Shown: one piece after another, positions 9,702 to 17,666 of the stretch
Numbering within the stretch: the stretch's first letter is position 1
Layout of the letters: every line of letters begins with the position of its first letter
DNA from: Lachnospiraceae bacterium
GTDB taxonomy: Bacteria; Bacillota; Clostridia; Lachnospirales; Lachnospiraceae
Assembly (NCBI GenBank): GCA_016283575.1
Contig: JAEEND010000007.1
Location: forward strand, 62,001-126,000
Direction: 5' to 3'
DNA: 64,000 nt
Made by a program: the position numbers and the translations under genes
The notes under the pieces: generated by a model
What the model was told of the DNA's origin: nothing
The model's input: the letters and a program-made list of their open reading frames with translations, nothing else
The model's database searches: none

Positions 9702-10634
9702 ATGAAATCCTTAGTTAAGAATATAAAGAGAATAGCTGTATTAATGGCAGCAGTGCTTTTGATATCGGGCTGCAGCACATCCCGCGGATCTGCTTCCGGA
9801 ACGGATACAGTTTCCGTTTCCATTACGGAAGAATCAATTGATGGATCCATAAATTCAGAGACCGGCGAAAGCGAGCAGACTTTAAATAATGAAGAAGTAA
9901 AAGACCCGGAAGAAGCTACCGAGACTCCCGAAAGCCCCGGCCACGAGTATATTTATCTCGGAAAATACGAGCAGAACGGTTCTGAAAGTGACGGAGCTGA
10001 AAGCATTAAGTGGATCGTACTTAAAAAAGAAGCCGGACGTGCTCTTATCTTAAGTAACAATGTGCTGGATGCATATCCCTTTAACGAAGATTTCGGAAGT
10101 GTTTCATGGAAGGACAGTTCCATACGAAAGGTTCTTAATAACGACTTTTATAATGCTGCTTTTTCCGATGCCGATAAAGAAAAAATTCTTGAAACCGTAA
10201 CGGAATATAAAAAAGAAACTGTTATTGATGAAAACGGAGAAGAAAAGGTTGTTACCACCGACGAAGCGGAGACCAGCGACCGGGTTTTCTTACTTAGCAA
10301 GGAAGAAGCTTTGGAAGCCATATCACTGGAAAAAGAGCTTTTTGCAGATGATGAAGACAAGAAAACCGGTTTCATGGTGGCAGGTGCCACTGCTTACGCT
10401 GTAAGCCATGAGGTATATGCGGTTTCGGATGACTATTTCGATTCATTAACGGATGAGGAAAAAGAAAAGACCCGTCTCGGAGCTGCCTGGTGGTGGTTAA
10501 GAGACCGCGGCGGCAAGGATACCAAAGCCATGGACGTTGCTGCTGACGGATCCATTCGAGAATATGGTCATTATCTTGGAGAAGTTCATGACGGAATAAG
10601 ACCCGCCATGTGGATCAGTTACGATGAACCTTAA
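9702..10634 (+). CDS. DUF6273-type lipoprotein
   Basis: 310 residues. A lipoprotein signal (KRIAVLMAAVLLISGC) has its lipobox Cys near residue 25, so the mature protein is anchored on the outer face of the membrane. A Ser/Thr/Glu-rich linker runs to about residue 80. The rest matches DUF6273: YIYLGKYEQ, IKWIVLKKE, ALILSNNVLDAYPFN, a W-x-x-S-S-IRKVLNNDFYNAAFS segment, RVFLLSKEEAL, and a WWWLRDRGG to DGIRPAMWIS ending. The family's role is unknown; members are abundant surface proteins of Lachnospiraceae. It begins 2 nt after the PH-domain gene and its stop overlaps the stop of the convergent methyltransferase. Confidence 0.82.
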   Translation: MKSLVKNIKRIAVLMAAVLLISGCSTSRGSASGTDTVSVSITEESIDGSINSETGESEQTLNNEEVKDPEEATETPESPGHEYIYLGKYEQNGSESDGAESIKWIVLKKEAGRALILSNNVLDAYPFNEDFGSVSWKDSSIRKVLNNDFYNAAFSDADKEKILETVTEYKKETVIDENGEEKVVTTDEAETSDRVFLLSKEEALEAISLEKELFADDEDKKTGFMVAGATAYAVSHEVYAVSDDYFDSLTDEEKEKTRLGAAWWWLRDRGGKDTKAMDVAADGSIREYGHYLGEVHDGIRPAMWISYDEP

Positions 10635-12049
10635 TTTATTTCGGTTTCTCTTCTGAGTCCCTTGGGGTAGTGGTTTTTAAGAATGCCGTTAACGGCCTTC
10701 CCAAATCCCATTGATACATTTTTATAAGTAACGAGTACATAGCCTTTTAATGAGGGAGAGACATTTATTGTTTCTCCCTTTAAATATTTAATGGCATCGG
10801 AGTCGCTTAAATCCACAAAAGAATCGGTTTCCTCGGGACGAAGGCTCATGGCGAGAGCGTGGGCAGGCTCAAGACGGTTCTTTTTATCAATGGCAACATG
10901 AAGTCCGGGGCGTTCGGTCTTTAGAAATTTAAGATTTGCTAATGCGGAGGGAGTCAGATATAAATTCTCTCCGAAAGAAACAATGCTTCTTTCATTAAAT
11001 AAAGCATCGACGGTTTCTTTTTTTATTTTCAATTCATTAAGAAGAAACTCGCGAAGAACGGACTCTTCCTTGCCTATCTTTTTCTTGCTGCCACTATCGC
11101 TTACATCCGGTTTCCCGGTTTTAGAACCTGCTTTCTTAAGAAGACATACAAAATGTCCCTCGCCCTTTAGTTTATGAGGCCAGAGTCTGAAAGCGTGGGA
11201 TAGATCATCTTTTTTTTCATTTAGCCATTCCGGGCGGGCTTTAGAAAAGAAACCTGCATCCTCTAAGGGGGACTCGCAAATTGAAAACTCGGGGTGAGCA
11301 TCTAAAAATTCCGAGATGACACCTTCATTTTCTTCCACACTGAAGGTGCAGGTCGAGTAGCAGAGATTTCCGCCCGCTTTCAGCATGGTAGCTGCGGATT
11401 CTAAGATATTCTTTTGCCTTTCGGCACAAAGCGCCACATTTTCCAAGCTCCATTCCTTTGAAGCGGAATCTTCCTTTCTGAACATGCCTTCACCGGAACA
11501 GGGAGCATCAACCAGGATCTTATCGAAAAAGCCGTGGAAACAGGACGCAAGTTTCTCGGGACTTTCATTTAATACAACGGCATTTCTCACGCCGAGACGC
11601 TCTATATTCTGAGAAAGGATCTTGGCGCGGTCTTTGATTATCTCATTGGAAACAAGAAGTCCTGTATTATTAAGCCTTCCTGCTATCTGAGTGGTCTTTC
11701 CTCCGGGAGAAGCGCAAAGATCGAGCACTACGTCCCCTTCTTTGGGATCAAGCACGGCAACTGCCGACATGGCGCTGGGTTCCTGGATATAGTAAGCCCC
11801 TGCCTCATGAAGAGGATGTTTTCCGGGGCGAAGGCTTCCGTCATAGTAGAATCCGTTTTCTTCCCACGGGACACCGGTCAATGTGGAAAATGAATCAAAA
11901 ATGCATTCTTTTCCTGCCTTTAAAGGGTTGATCCTTAAAGCCTGATATCTTTCTTTTTCAAAGGAGGCAGCAAAGTCTTCGTATTCATTTTTTAAAAGGG
12001 ATTTCATTCTATCAAGGAAATCCACGGGGATATTGCCGTAATCAGCCAT
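10631..12049 (-). CDS. rsmF: RsmF/RsmB-family rRNA cytosine-C5 methyltransferase
   Basis: 472 residues. The RsmF-type N-terminus (FLDRMKSLLKNEYEDFAASFEKERYQALRINPLK) is followed by the SAM-binding motif VLDLCASPGGKTTQIA, the catalytic motif DAPCSGEGMFRK and a second catalytic Cys in CYSTCTFSVEENEG. The C-terminal ~150 residues fit the PUA-like RsmF tail (FLKTERPGLHVAIDKKNRLEPAHALAM to LKGETI). The family makes 5-methylcytosine in 16S rRNA using S-adenosylmethionine. The start at 12049 fits the conserved N-terminus. The specific rRNA position cannot be read from sequence. It is convergent with the lipoprotein gene, sharing 4 bp. Confidence 0.92.
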   Translation of the reverse strand: MADYGNIPVDFLDRMKSLLKNEYEDFAASFEKERYQALRINPLKAGKECIFDSFSTLTGVPWEENGFYYDGSLRPGKHPLHEAGAYYIQEPSAMSAVAVLDPKEGDVVLDLCASPGGKTTQIAGRLNNTGLLVSNEIIKDRAKILSQNIERLGVRNAVVLNESPEKLASCFHGFFDKILVDAPCSGEGMFRKEDSASKEWSLENVALCAERQKNILESAATMLKAGGNLCYSTCTFSVEENEGVISEFLDAHPEFSICESPLEDAGFFSKARPEWLNEKKDDLSHAFRLWPHKLKGEGHFVCLLKKAGSKTGKPDVSDSGSKKKIGKEESVLREFLLNELKIKKETVDALFNERSIVSFGENLYLTPSALANLKFLKTERPGLHVAIDKKNRLEPAHALAMSLRPEETDSFVDLSDSDAIKYLKGETINVSPSLKGYVLVTYKNVSMGFGKAVNGILKNHYPKGLRRETEIN

Positions 12050-12176
12050 TTCGCACCTCGCAGCACAGGGTATTATTAAGTAAGTATAGCAGAAAATTTC
12101 CTCAAAACCTATTAAATTGCACTTTATCGTGGTAGACTATTAGTGTATACGATTTAAAAAAGAAGGAAGGATTGTT

Positions 12177-12893
12177 ATGCAATTTCTCTATACTGTCTAC
12201 CGATTTGCGAATATTAATGCAGGAGGATTTCCTCTCTGGCAATACGGAGGCTTCTTTTTGAGAATCATTGTAGCCTGTCTGTGCGGACTGTTTATCGGAG
12301 CGGAGCGCAGCAGACGTTTTAAGGAGGCGGGAGTAAGGACCCATATCATTGTATGTATGGCAGCCTGCCTTATCATGATAGTATCCAAATACGGATTCGG
12401 GGATATGGATGCAGACCCTGCGAGAATAGCGGCTCAGGCAGTCAGCGGAATTTCTTTTCTGGGAGCCGGAATAATCTTTCACACTCACAATTCCGTCAAG
12501 GGTCTCACCACAGCAGCGGGGGTATGGGCTACTGCGGGAATAGGTCTTGCAATAGGCACGGGAATGTATGGCCTGGGAATTTTCTCAACCGTTATTATCT
12601 ATGTTATACAATTTATTATGCACAGATTTGAGTTCGGACGAGACGCTTATTACACAAGCCATATCCATTTTTCTCTTAAGAACCCCAAAGAGGGTTTCAG
12701 GGATGCGGTTGTAAATTTCATAAAGGATTTCAACGGCCAGGTTCTTGATTCCAAGATAAATTATGAAGAAGAAGGAGTCGTAAGCTACAATCTTACTGTG
12801 AGGACCAGCGGCGAACTTCCTACGGGAAAGCTGATTGATTTTCTTGAAGAAAATGGCGAGGTTAAAAGCGTAAGTCACAATACCATGAATTAG
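12177..12893 (+). CDS. MgtC/SapB-family membrane protein
   Basis: 238 residues with AAGGAAGG before the ATG. The N-terminal ~150 residues have four or five membrane helices with MgtC signatures: GLFIGAERSRRFKEAGVRTH, DPARIAAQAVSGISFLGAG and GLTTAAGVWATAGIGLAIG. The C-terminal ~80 residues are soluble and look like the small ACT-like domain found in longer MgtC/YhiD relatives (QVLDSKINYEEEGVVSYNLTV). The family is linked to Mg2+ limitation and control of F-type ATPase in pathogens, but its role in commensal Clostridia is unknown. Its stop codon lies inside the Shine-Dalgarno of the enzyme I-like gene, so the two are coupled. Confidence 0.9.
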   Translation: MQFLYTVYRFANINAGGFPLWQYGGFFLRIIVACLCGLFIGAERSRRFKEAGVRTHIIVCMAACLIMIVSKYGFGDMDADPARIAAQAVSGISFLGAGIIFHTHNSVKGLTTAAGVWATAGIGLAIGTGMYGLGIFSTVIIYVIQFIMHRFEFGRDAYYTSHIHFSLKNPKEGFRDAVVNFIKDFNGQVLDSKINYEEEGVVSYNLTVRTSGELPTGKLIDFLEENGEVKSVSHNTMN

Positions 12894-12903
12894 GAGAATC
12901 AGA

Positions 12904-14478
12904 GTGAGAATCTATAGGGGAACTACTGCTCATACCGGTACGGCCTTTGGAATAATCCGAAGGATTCACACGGAGATCAACAATGCTACCGATGAAGAAA
13001 AAGTGTTTATCGATCAGGACGAAAAGTCTCTTAAGGGTGAACGCTTTCGCTTCCTGCGGGCTCGCGTAACCGTGGACCGTCAGTTGAAGGAGCTGGAACG
13101 TAAAACCTTCGATGAACTGGGACCTGACGAAGCCAGGGTCTTTGAAGTCACCAGAATGTTCTTACGTGACGGAAGTTTTATCGGAGAAATTCTTGATTTG
13201 ATCGCTTTTAAACACATGAATGCGGAAAGCGCCGTAACGACCATCGGAAAGCGTTATTATGAAGAATTCGCGTCCATGGAAGATGAATATATGAGAGCGC
13301 GCTCGGAGGATATCAAGGAAATAAAGGATATGCTCGTTGCCGCTCTTAAGAAAAAAGAAAAGAACACGGACATTAAGGAACCCGAAGAAGGAGCGGAGGG
13401 CGTTATCGTCCTTGCGGAAACCATTTCCGCCGCAGAATTCATGGCTCTTGATTTTCGAAGAGTCAAGGGTATAGTCCTTACCAAGGGAAGCCCTCTCTCC
13501 CATGCAGCCATTATGGCACGCGGCCGTCAGGTCCCCATGCTCGTATGCTGCGATATACAGGATGCGGAGGGAAAGCACTGCGTTATGAATGCCAATTCCG
13601 GCATGGTCTACGTGGAACCTAATCCCAATATATTAAAAGAATTCTCACAGAAGAAGCTAAGCGACTGCTTTATTAATTCGGACAGCAGTTATCTGCTTGT
13701 GAAAAAGAATGCCAAATGCCGTTATTTTGTAAATGTGGGTACTAATGCCGACATTGAAAAGGCGGTTAAATACAGCGCTGAGGGCGTGGGCCTCTACAGA
13801 AGCGAGTTCATATATTTCGGGCGCCCTTATCCTCCCACCGAGGACGAACTGTTTGAAATCTTCAAAGAAGCACTGGTTCGCATGGGCGAAAAAACCGTAG
13901 TAATAAGAACCATCGACTTCGGAGCCGACAAGGTGCCTGATTATGTGGATATTCCCAAGAATATGCGCGGCATCGAATTCGCACTTCACGAAAAGAAGAT
14001 GCTCAAGTCCGAGCTTAAGGCTTTATACAGGGCTTCCATATACGGTAATCTTCATATAATGTTCCCTATGATCCGAACCGTTTCGGAAGTGAGAGAGGTG
14101 AATCTTCTTATATCGGAAGTGAAGCGTGAACTTACAAAAGAAGGCAAGGATTACAGAAACAACATCAAGCTGGGAATTATGGTTGAGACTCCGGAAGCCG
14201 TTGATAACATAAAGGCGCTTTCCAAGGAAGTACAGTTCTTTTCCATCGGAACCAACGATCTGTCCCACCTGTTACTTGGCATTTCCCGTGAAGAATTTGC
14301 CAACAGTAAATTGAGCTCTTCCGAAAAAGAAAAAATGCTTTCCGCCATAAAGAAGGTTGTGGATGCGGGAAAAGAAGCGGGTATACATGTAAGTATCTGC
14401 GGAGAGCTTGCCACGGACCAGGATTGGGCTGAAGAATTTGTTTCATTGGGAATCACTTCCCTGTCGATTTCGATTTAA
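12904..14478 (+). CDS. Divergent phosphoenolpyruvate-protein phosphotransferase (PTS enzyme I paralogue)
   Basis: 524 residues from GTG at 12904, with AGGAG at 12892-12896. The N-terminal helical domain is followed by the phosphohistidine motif SPLSHAAIMARGRQVPMLV, where enzyme I has GKTSHSAIMAR. The PEP-binding barrel keeps LYRSEFIYFGR, IRTIDFGADK, RASIYGNLHIMFPMI, GIMVETPEAV, FSIGTNDLSHLLLGISR and the catalytic Cys in SICGELATD. It departs from ptsI in lacking NPFLGxR (here NMRGIEFALHE) and the HPAVL segment, and it ends about 15-20 residues early (LGITSLSISI). No HPr or EII gene is nearby. It may be a specialised or regulatory enzyme I; activity is plausible because His and Cys remain. Confidence 0.85.
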   Translation: MRIYRGTTAHTGTAFGIIRRIHTEINNATDEEKVFIDQDEKSLKGERFRFLRARVTVDRQLKELERKTFDELGPDEARVFEVTRMFLRDGSFIGEILDLIAFKHMNAESAVTTIGKRYYEEFASMEDEYMRARSEDIKEIKDMLVAALKKKEKNTDIKEPEEGAEGVIVLAETISAAEFMALDFRRVKGIVLTKGSPLSHAAIMARGRQVPMLVCCDIQDAEGKHCVMNANSGMVYVEPNPNILKEFSQKKLSDCFINSDSSYLLVKKNAKCRYFVNVGTNADIEKAVKYSAEGVGLYRSEFIYFGRPYPPTEDELFEIFKEALVRMGEKTVVIRTIDFGADKVPDYVDIPKNMRGIEFALHEKKMLKSELKALYRASIYGNLHIMFPMIRTVSEVREVNLLISEVKRELTKEGKDYRNNIKLGIMVETPEAVDNIKALSKEVQFFSIGTNDLSHLLLGISREEFANSKLSSSEKEKMLSAIKKVVDAGKEAGIHVSICGELATDQDWAEEFVSLGITSLSISI

Positions 14479-14535
14479 ATATACATATTTATTCACTTGA
14501 AATTGAAGGATTTATACATTTCTTTTGTGAATATG

Positions 14536-14569
14536 AGCCATGGTTTATGCATAAACCGTGGCTTTTTTT
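14536..14569 (+). terminator. Rho-independent terminator of the MgtC/enzyme I pair
   Basis: 12-bp stem (14536-14547 with 14552-14563, one G-T pair), TGCA loop, then a run of seven T. Confidence 0.88.
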
Positions 14570-14586
14570 ATGTAAAATGATAAAAA

Positions 14587-14618
14587 TGTGTATTTTTATG
14601 CAAAAAGTATTGCATAAA
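14587..14618 (+). promoter_or_regulatory. Candidate operator overlapping the -35 box (ARG-box-like plus 9-bp palindrome)
   Basis: 14587-14604 reads TGTGTATTTTTATGCAAA, close to the arginine-repressor half-site pattern TNTGNATWWWWATNCANA. Overlapping it, 14595-14603 and 14610-14618 form a perfect 9-bp inverted repeat (TTTATGCAA / TTGCATAAA) that includes the -35 box. A repressor there would block the promoter of the amino-acid transporter. ArgR binding is inference only. Confidence 0.45.
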
Positions 14619-14638
14619 TTTAAACTAGGTCATATAAT
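14610..14638 (+). promoter_or_regulatory. Sigma-A-type promoter of the amino-acid ABC transporter
   Basis: TTGCAT (14610-14615), 17-nt spacer, TATAAT (14633-14638). The start codon follows about 45 nt after the expected +1. Confidence 0.8.
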
Positions 14639-14689
14639 CACATCATGCAGAGGAATTTAACAGACTAAAGTAACAAAGAGGTGGCGCAA

Positions 14690-15487
14690 ATGAAAAAAAT
14701 TATCTCAACTTTATTAATTACCGCTGTAGCACTTACACTTACAGCATGTGGCGGATCCGTAAAGGAAAACACAGTTTTCTCAGCTGATGATCTTCCCGGA
14801 AAAGTGATCGGTGTACAGCTTGGAACAACCGGTGATATTTATGCATCGGATTACGAAGCAGAAGGTTCTACGATCGAGAGATTCTCAAAGGGAACCGATG
14901 CAGTACAGGCTCTTCTTCAGGGCAAGGTTGACTGCGTAATCATCGACGAACAGCCGGCTAAGGCCTTTGTTAACAAGAATGAAGGCAAGCTTGAAATCTT
15001 AGACGAGCCCTTCGCTCTTGAGGAATATGCGATCGCTGTAGCCAAGGAAAATAAAGATCTTACCGAAAGCATCAACGGAGCTCTTCAGACTCTCAAGGAC
15101 AACGGCACAATCGATACTATCGTTAAGAACTACATCGGCGATGACACGAAGGGTACATGCCCTTACGTTAAGGATGAATCCAATACAGGAGCAAATGGTA
15201 CACTTACCATGGCAACCAATGCTTTCTTTGAGCCCTATGAGTTCTATGAAGGCGGTAATGTAGTAGGTATCGACGTTGAAATGATGCAGGCTGTATGCGA
15301 TATCCTGGGCTATAACCTTCAGATCGAAGATATGGAATTTGATTCCATCATCGCAGCTGTTCAGACAGGTAAGGCAGACATCGGTGTTGCAGGCATGACT
15401 GTTACCGAAGAACGTCTTCAGAACATCGATTTCACCGATTCTTATGCAACTGCAACTCAGGTTATCATCGTTCGTAAAAATAAATAA
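14690..15487 (+). CDS. Amino-acid ABC transporter substrate-binding lipoprotein with permuted domain order
   Basis: 265 residues from ATG 14690 with AGAGGTGG upstream; an in-frame GTG at 14681 would fall inside that site. The signal peptide has a lipobox LTACG (Cys at residue 20). The polar amino-acid-binding fold (SBP_bac_3) is present, but its halves are in reverse order. The part that normally ends the family, beginning DDLPGKVIGVQLGTTGDIYA and ending DTIVKNYIG, comes first (about 35-150). The part that normally begins it, LTMATNAFFEPYEFYEGGNVVGID to VAGMTVTEERLQNIDFTDSY and QVIIVRK, comes last (about 165-265). All ligand-contact segments seem present, so it should bind an amino acid. The permease and ATPase follow after 632 nt. 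Confidence 0.92.
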   Translation: MKKIISTLLITAVALTLTACGGSVKENTVFSADDLPGKVIGVQLGTTGDIYASDYEAEGSTIERFSKGTDAVQALLQGKVDCVIIDEQPAKAFVNKNEGKLEILDEPFALEEYAIAVAKENKDLTESINGALQTLKDNGTIDTIVKNYIGDDTKGTCPYVKDESNTGANGTLTMATNAFFEPYEFYEGGNVVGIDVEMMQAVCDILGYNLQIEDMEFDSIIAAVQTGKADIGVAGMTVTEERLQNIDFTDSYATATQVIIVRKNK

Positions 15488-15500
15488 GCAGGTTACACCA

Positions 15501-15649
15501 AAAATTCTCCCGCCTTCCCGGTGATTTTCTCCTCTGGAAAATCGCCAACCCTCACGCATACGGGAAGGCCGGGAGGCGCCATTTGGGCATTCCCTAGTGG
15601 CGGAATTTTTGATAACATATAAGACGGATGGGCTTTGCTCAACCGTCTT
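15501..15649 (+). other. Structured non-coding segment after the binding-protein gene
   Basis: Several nested inverted repeats are visible: CAAAAATTC..CCGCC pairs with GGCGGAATTTTTG (outer, near 15501-15516 and 15600-15612); CCTTCCCG pairs with CGGGAAGG; GATTTTC pairs with GAAAATC. A separate hairpin at 15621-15649 has AAGACGG / CCGTCTT. No coding potential is convincing. It may stabilise the abundant binding-protein mRNA or attenuate readthrough into the permease. Confidence 0.55.
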
Positions 15650-15660
15650 CTTGTGTTTGG

Positions 15661-16041
15661 GGCTCTGCGATTATATATCACACCGCAGACCCGCCCCCGC
15701 TCTTGATATTTGCGATTTCGGTTCTGCGATTGTGTGTCACACCACAGACCCGCTTTCGCTCCTGATATTTGCGGTTTCGGTTTTGCGATTATGTGTCATA
15801 CCGCAGACCCGCTTTCGCTTATATTTCGCTCGTCACGATACTAAGCTCGAAAATACCTCGCTAAGTATCGACGGCTCAACAAAGTCTGCTTGCATAACAC
15901 ATAATCGTAAAACCTGTAAGAAGCATCTGGCAGAAGGGATAGCTGAGAACCGCGGTGTGACACACAATCGCAGAACCGGGACAGAAACATATTCCGGCAG
16001 TGATTTGGAATCTTGCGGTGTGATATATAATCGCAGAACTT
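15661..16041. repeat. Giant nested inverted repeat: three ~59-bp direct copies facing three inverted copies
   Basis: Left arm: three tandem copies with period 59 starting at 15665, 15724 and 15783, each with a TGCGATT..ACCGCA core. Right arm: three inverse copies at 15891-15914, 15947-15977 and 16012-16039, spaced about 62 nt. The copies match in mirror order (third with third, second with second, first with first), so the whole 381-bp block can fold back on itself. The apex holds CGATACT / AGTATCG at 15836-15842 and 15864-15870. An ORF of 148 codons crosses it but consists of repeats. It separates the binding-protein gene from its permease. Confidence 0.85.
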
Positions 16042-16119
16042 AAGAGGAGACGGCTGAAGACACATTTATATGGTATATTGTTTCAGAGGGTATTAATTTA
16101 ACGAGATGGAGATTTGGTT

Positions 16120-16809
16120 TTGAAAGAAGAGTTTATTCAGAAATTTACACAGACGTTTATAACTGATGACAGATACAAGTACTTTATCGATGGTCTTAAG
16201 ATTACGCTTCTTATTGCGGCGTTGGCTGCTTGTATCGGTATTGTCATCGGTTTCCTGATTGCGATTATTAAGGTGACATCTGAGAGAACCGGAAAGCTTA
16301 AGCTTCTTAATGTTTTAGCAAACATTTATCTTACGGTTATAAGGGGAACACCTGCTACGGTTCAGCTTCTTATTATGTACTATGTAATCATGCAGAGCAG
16401 TAACAATAAGATTTTGGTAGCGATTCTTACCTTCGGTATTAACTCAGGTGCGTACGTTGCGGAAATCGTGCGTTCCGGTATTTCATCAATTGACCGTGGT
16501 CAGTTTGAAGCGGGCCGAAGCCTTGGTTTTACCTATGGTCAGACCATGTGGTATATCATAATACCTCAGGCCTTTAAGAATGTTCTTCCTGCCCTTGCCA
16601 ACGAATTTATCACACTGTTAAAAGAGACATCCGTGTCCGGTTATGTGGCACTTAACGATTTGACGAGAGCAGGAGATCTGGTGCGAAGCCGTACCTATGA
16701 AGCATTCTTCCCTCTTATTACCGTTGCTCTTATCTACCTCACCCTGGTAATATTCTTAACCATGGGAGTGTCTAAATTAGAGAGGAGGTTACATACCGGT
16801 GACAGATAA
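16120..16809 (+). CDS. Amino-acid ABC transporter permease (HisM/GlnP family)
   Basis: 229 residues from TTG 16120; TGGAG (16107-16111) is 8 nt upstream. An alternative TTG at 16114 lies too close to that site. About five membrane helices are visible, with the EAA loop that docks the ATPase: [26 protein letters not shown]. The [14 protein letters not shown] segment is typical of polar amino-acid permeases. It works as a dimer in the plasma membrane with the binding lipoprotein at 14690 and the ATPase at 16799, whose start overlaps this gene by 11 bp. Reaching it from the promoter at 14610 requires passing the structured block at 15501-16041. Confidence 0.94.
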   Translation: MKEEFIQKFTQTFITDDRYKYFIDGLKITLLIAALAACIGIVIGFLIAIIKVTSERTGKLKLLNVLANIYLTVIRGTPATVQLLIMYYVIMQSSNNKILVAILTFGINSGAYVAEIVRSGISSIDRGQFEAGRSLGFTYGQTMWYIIIPQAFKNVLPALANEFITLLKETSVSGYVALNDLTRAGDLVRSRTYEAFFPLITVALIYLTLVIFLTMGVSKLERRLHTGDR

Positions 16810-17539
16810 TAATGTTTTATTCGAAATAAAGAATCTCACGAAGACCTTCGGAAAGACGCAGGTACTTCGTGGAATAAATACAACCATTAAGCAGGGTGAA
16901 GTCCTTGTTATAATCGGACCTTCCGGTTCCGGTAAATCCACTTTTTTACGTTGCTTAAATCTTCTTGAAGAACCCACCGACGGTGAGATTTTCTTTGAAG
17001 GCAATAAGATTAACGATAAGTCCTGTAATGTGAATCTTCTTCGCGAGAAGATGGGAATGGTATTCCAGCAGTTTAATCTATTCCCCCACATGACGGTCAA
17101 GAAGAACATAATGCTCGCACCCATGAAACTATTAAAAATGAGCGAAGAAGAAGCTTCAGAAGTTGCTGACAGATTGCTTGAGCGTGTCGGACTTCCCGAT
17201 AAAGCAAATGCCTATCCCGGCCAGTTATCCGGCGGTCAGAAGCAGCGTATTGCCATTGCCCGAAGCCTTGCCATGAATCCCGATGTAATGCTTTTTGACG
17301 AGCCTACATCAGCTCTCGATCCTGAAATGGTAGGTGAAGTATTGCAGCTCATGAAGGAACTTGCGGAATCCGGCATGACCATGGCGGTTGTAACCCATGA
17401 AATGGGTTTTGCAAGAGAAGTCGCTTCCCGTGTTGTCTTTATCGATGACGGTGTCATCCAGGAAGATGAAAAACCGGAAGAGTTTTTCGGTAATCCCAAA
17501 AACGAAAGATTGAAAGAGTTTCTTTCTAAAGTATTATAA
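16799..17539 (+). CDS. Amino-acid ABC transporter ATP-binding protein (GlnQ/HisP family)
   Basis: 246 residues, GTG start at 16799 with AGGAGG at 16784-16788. Walker [11 protein letters not shown]-loop [13 protein letters not shown], signature [15 protein letters not shown], Walker [15 protein letters not shown] and the switch His in [13 protein letters not shown] are all intact. It powers uptake of a polar amino acid by the upstream permease, which it overlaps by 11 bp. The operon ends at a strong terminator. The specific substrate cannot be told from the ATPase. Confidence 0.96.
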   Translation: MTDNNVLFEIKNLTKTFGKTQVLRGINTTIKQGEVLVIIGPSGSGKSTFLRCLNLLEEPTDGEIFFEGNKINDKSCNVNLLREKMGMVFQQFNLFPHMTVKKNIMLAPMKLLKMSEEEASEVADRLLERVGLPDKANAYPGQLSGGQKQRIAIARSLAMNPDVMLFDEPTSALDPEMVGEVLQLMKELAESGMTMAVVTHEMGFAREVASRVVFIDDGVIQEDEKPEEFFGNPKNERLKEFLSKVL

Positions 17540-17545
17540 AGATTC

Positions 17546-17577
17546 AAAAGCACAAGATTGTTTTTTCTTGTGCTTTT
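17546..17577 (+). terminator. Terminator of the amino-acid transporter operon
   Basis: 12-bp stem AAAAGCACAAGA with TCTTGTGCTTTT, T-rich loop and T-run. Confidence 0.88.
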
Positions 17578-17666
17578 TTGCTTTATTTTTCCTAATTGGT
17601 TAAAATGACTTTAACTTGTAAATCCCTGTGTTACTATCAAAGAAGAGCTTATAAGGAGGTTTTATC

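Noticed and set aside
15597-16043. 148-codon ORF across the inverted repeat
   Set aside because: Its product is made of repeated translations of the palindromic units, has no ribosome binding site, and is explained by the repeat structure.
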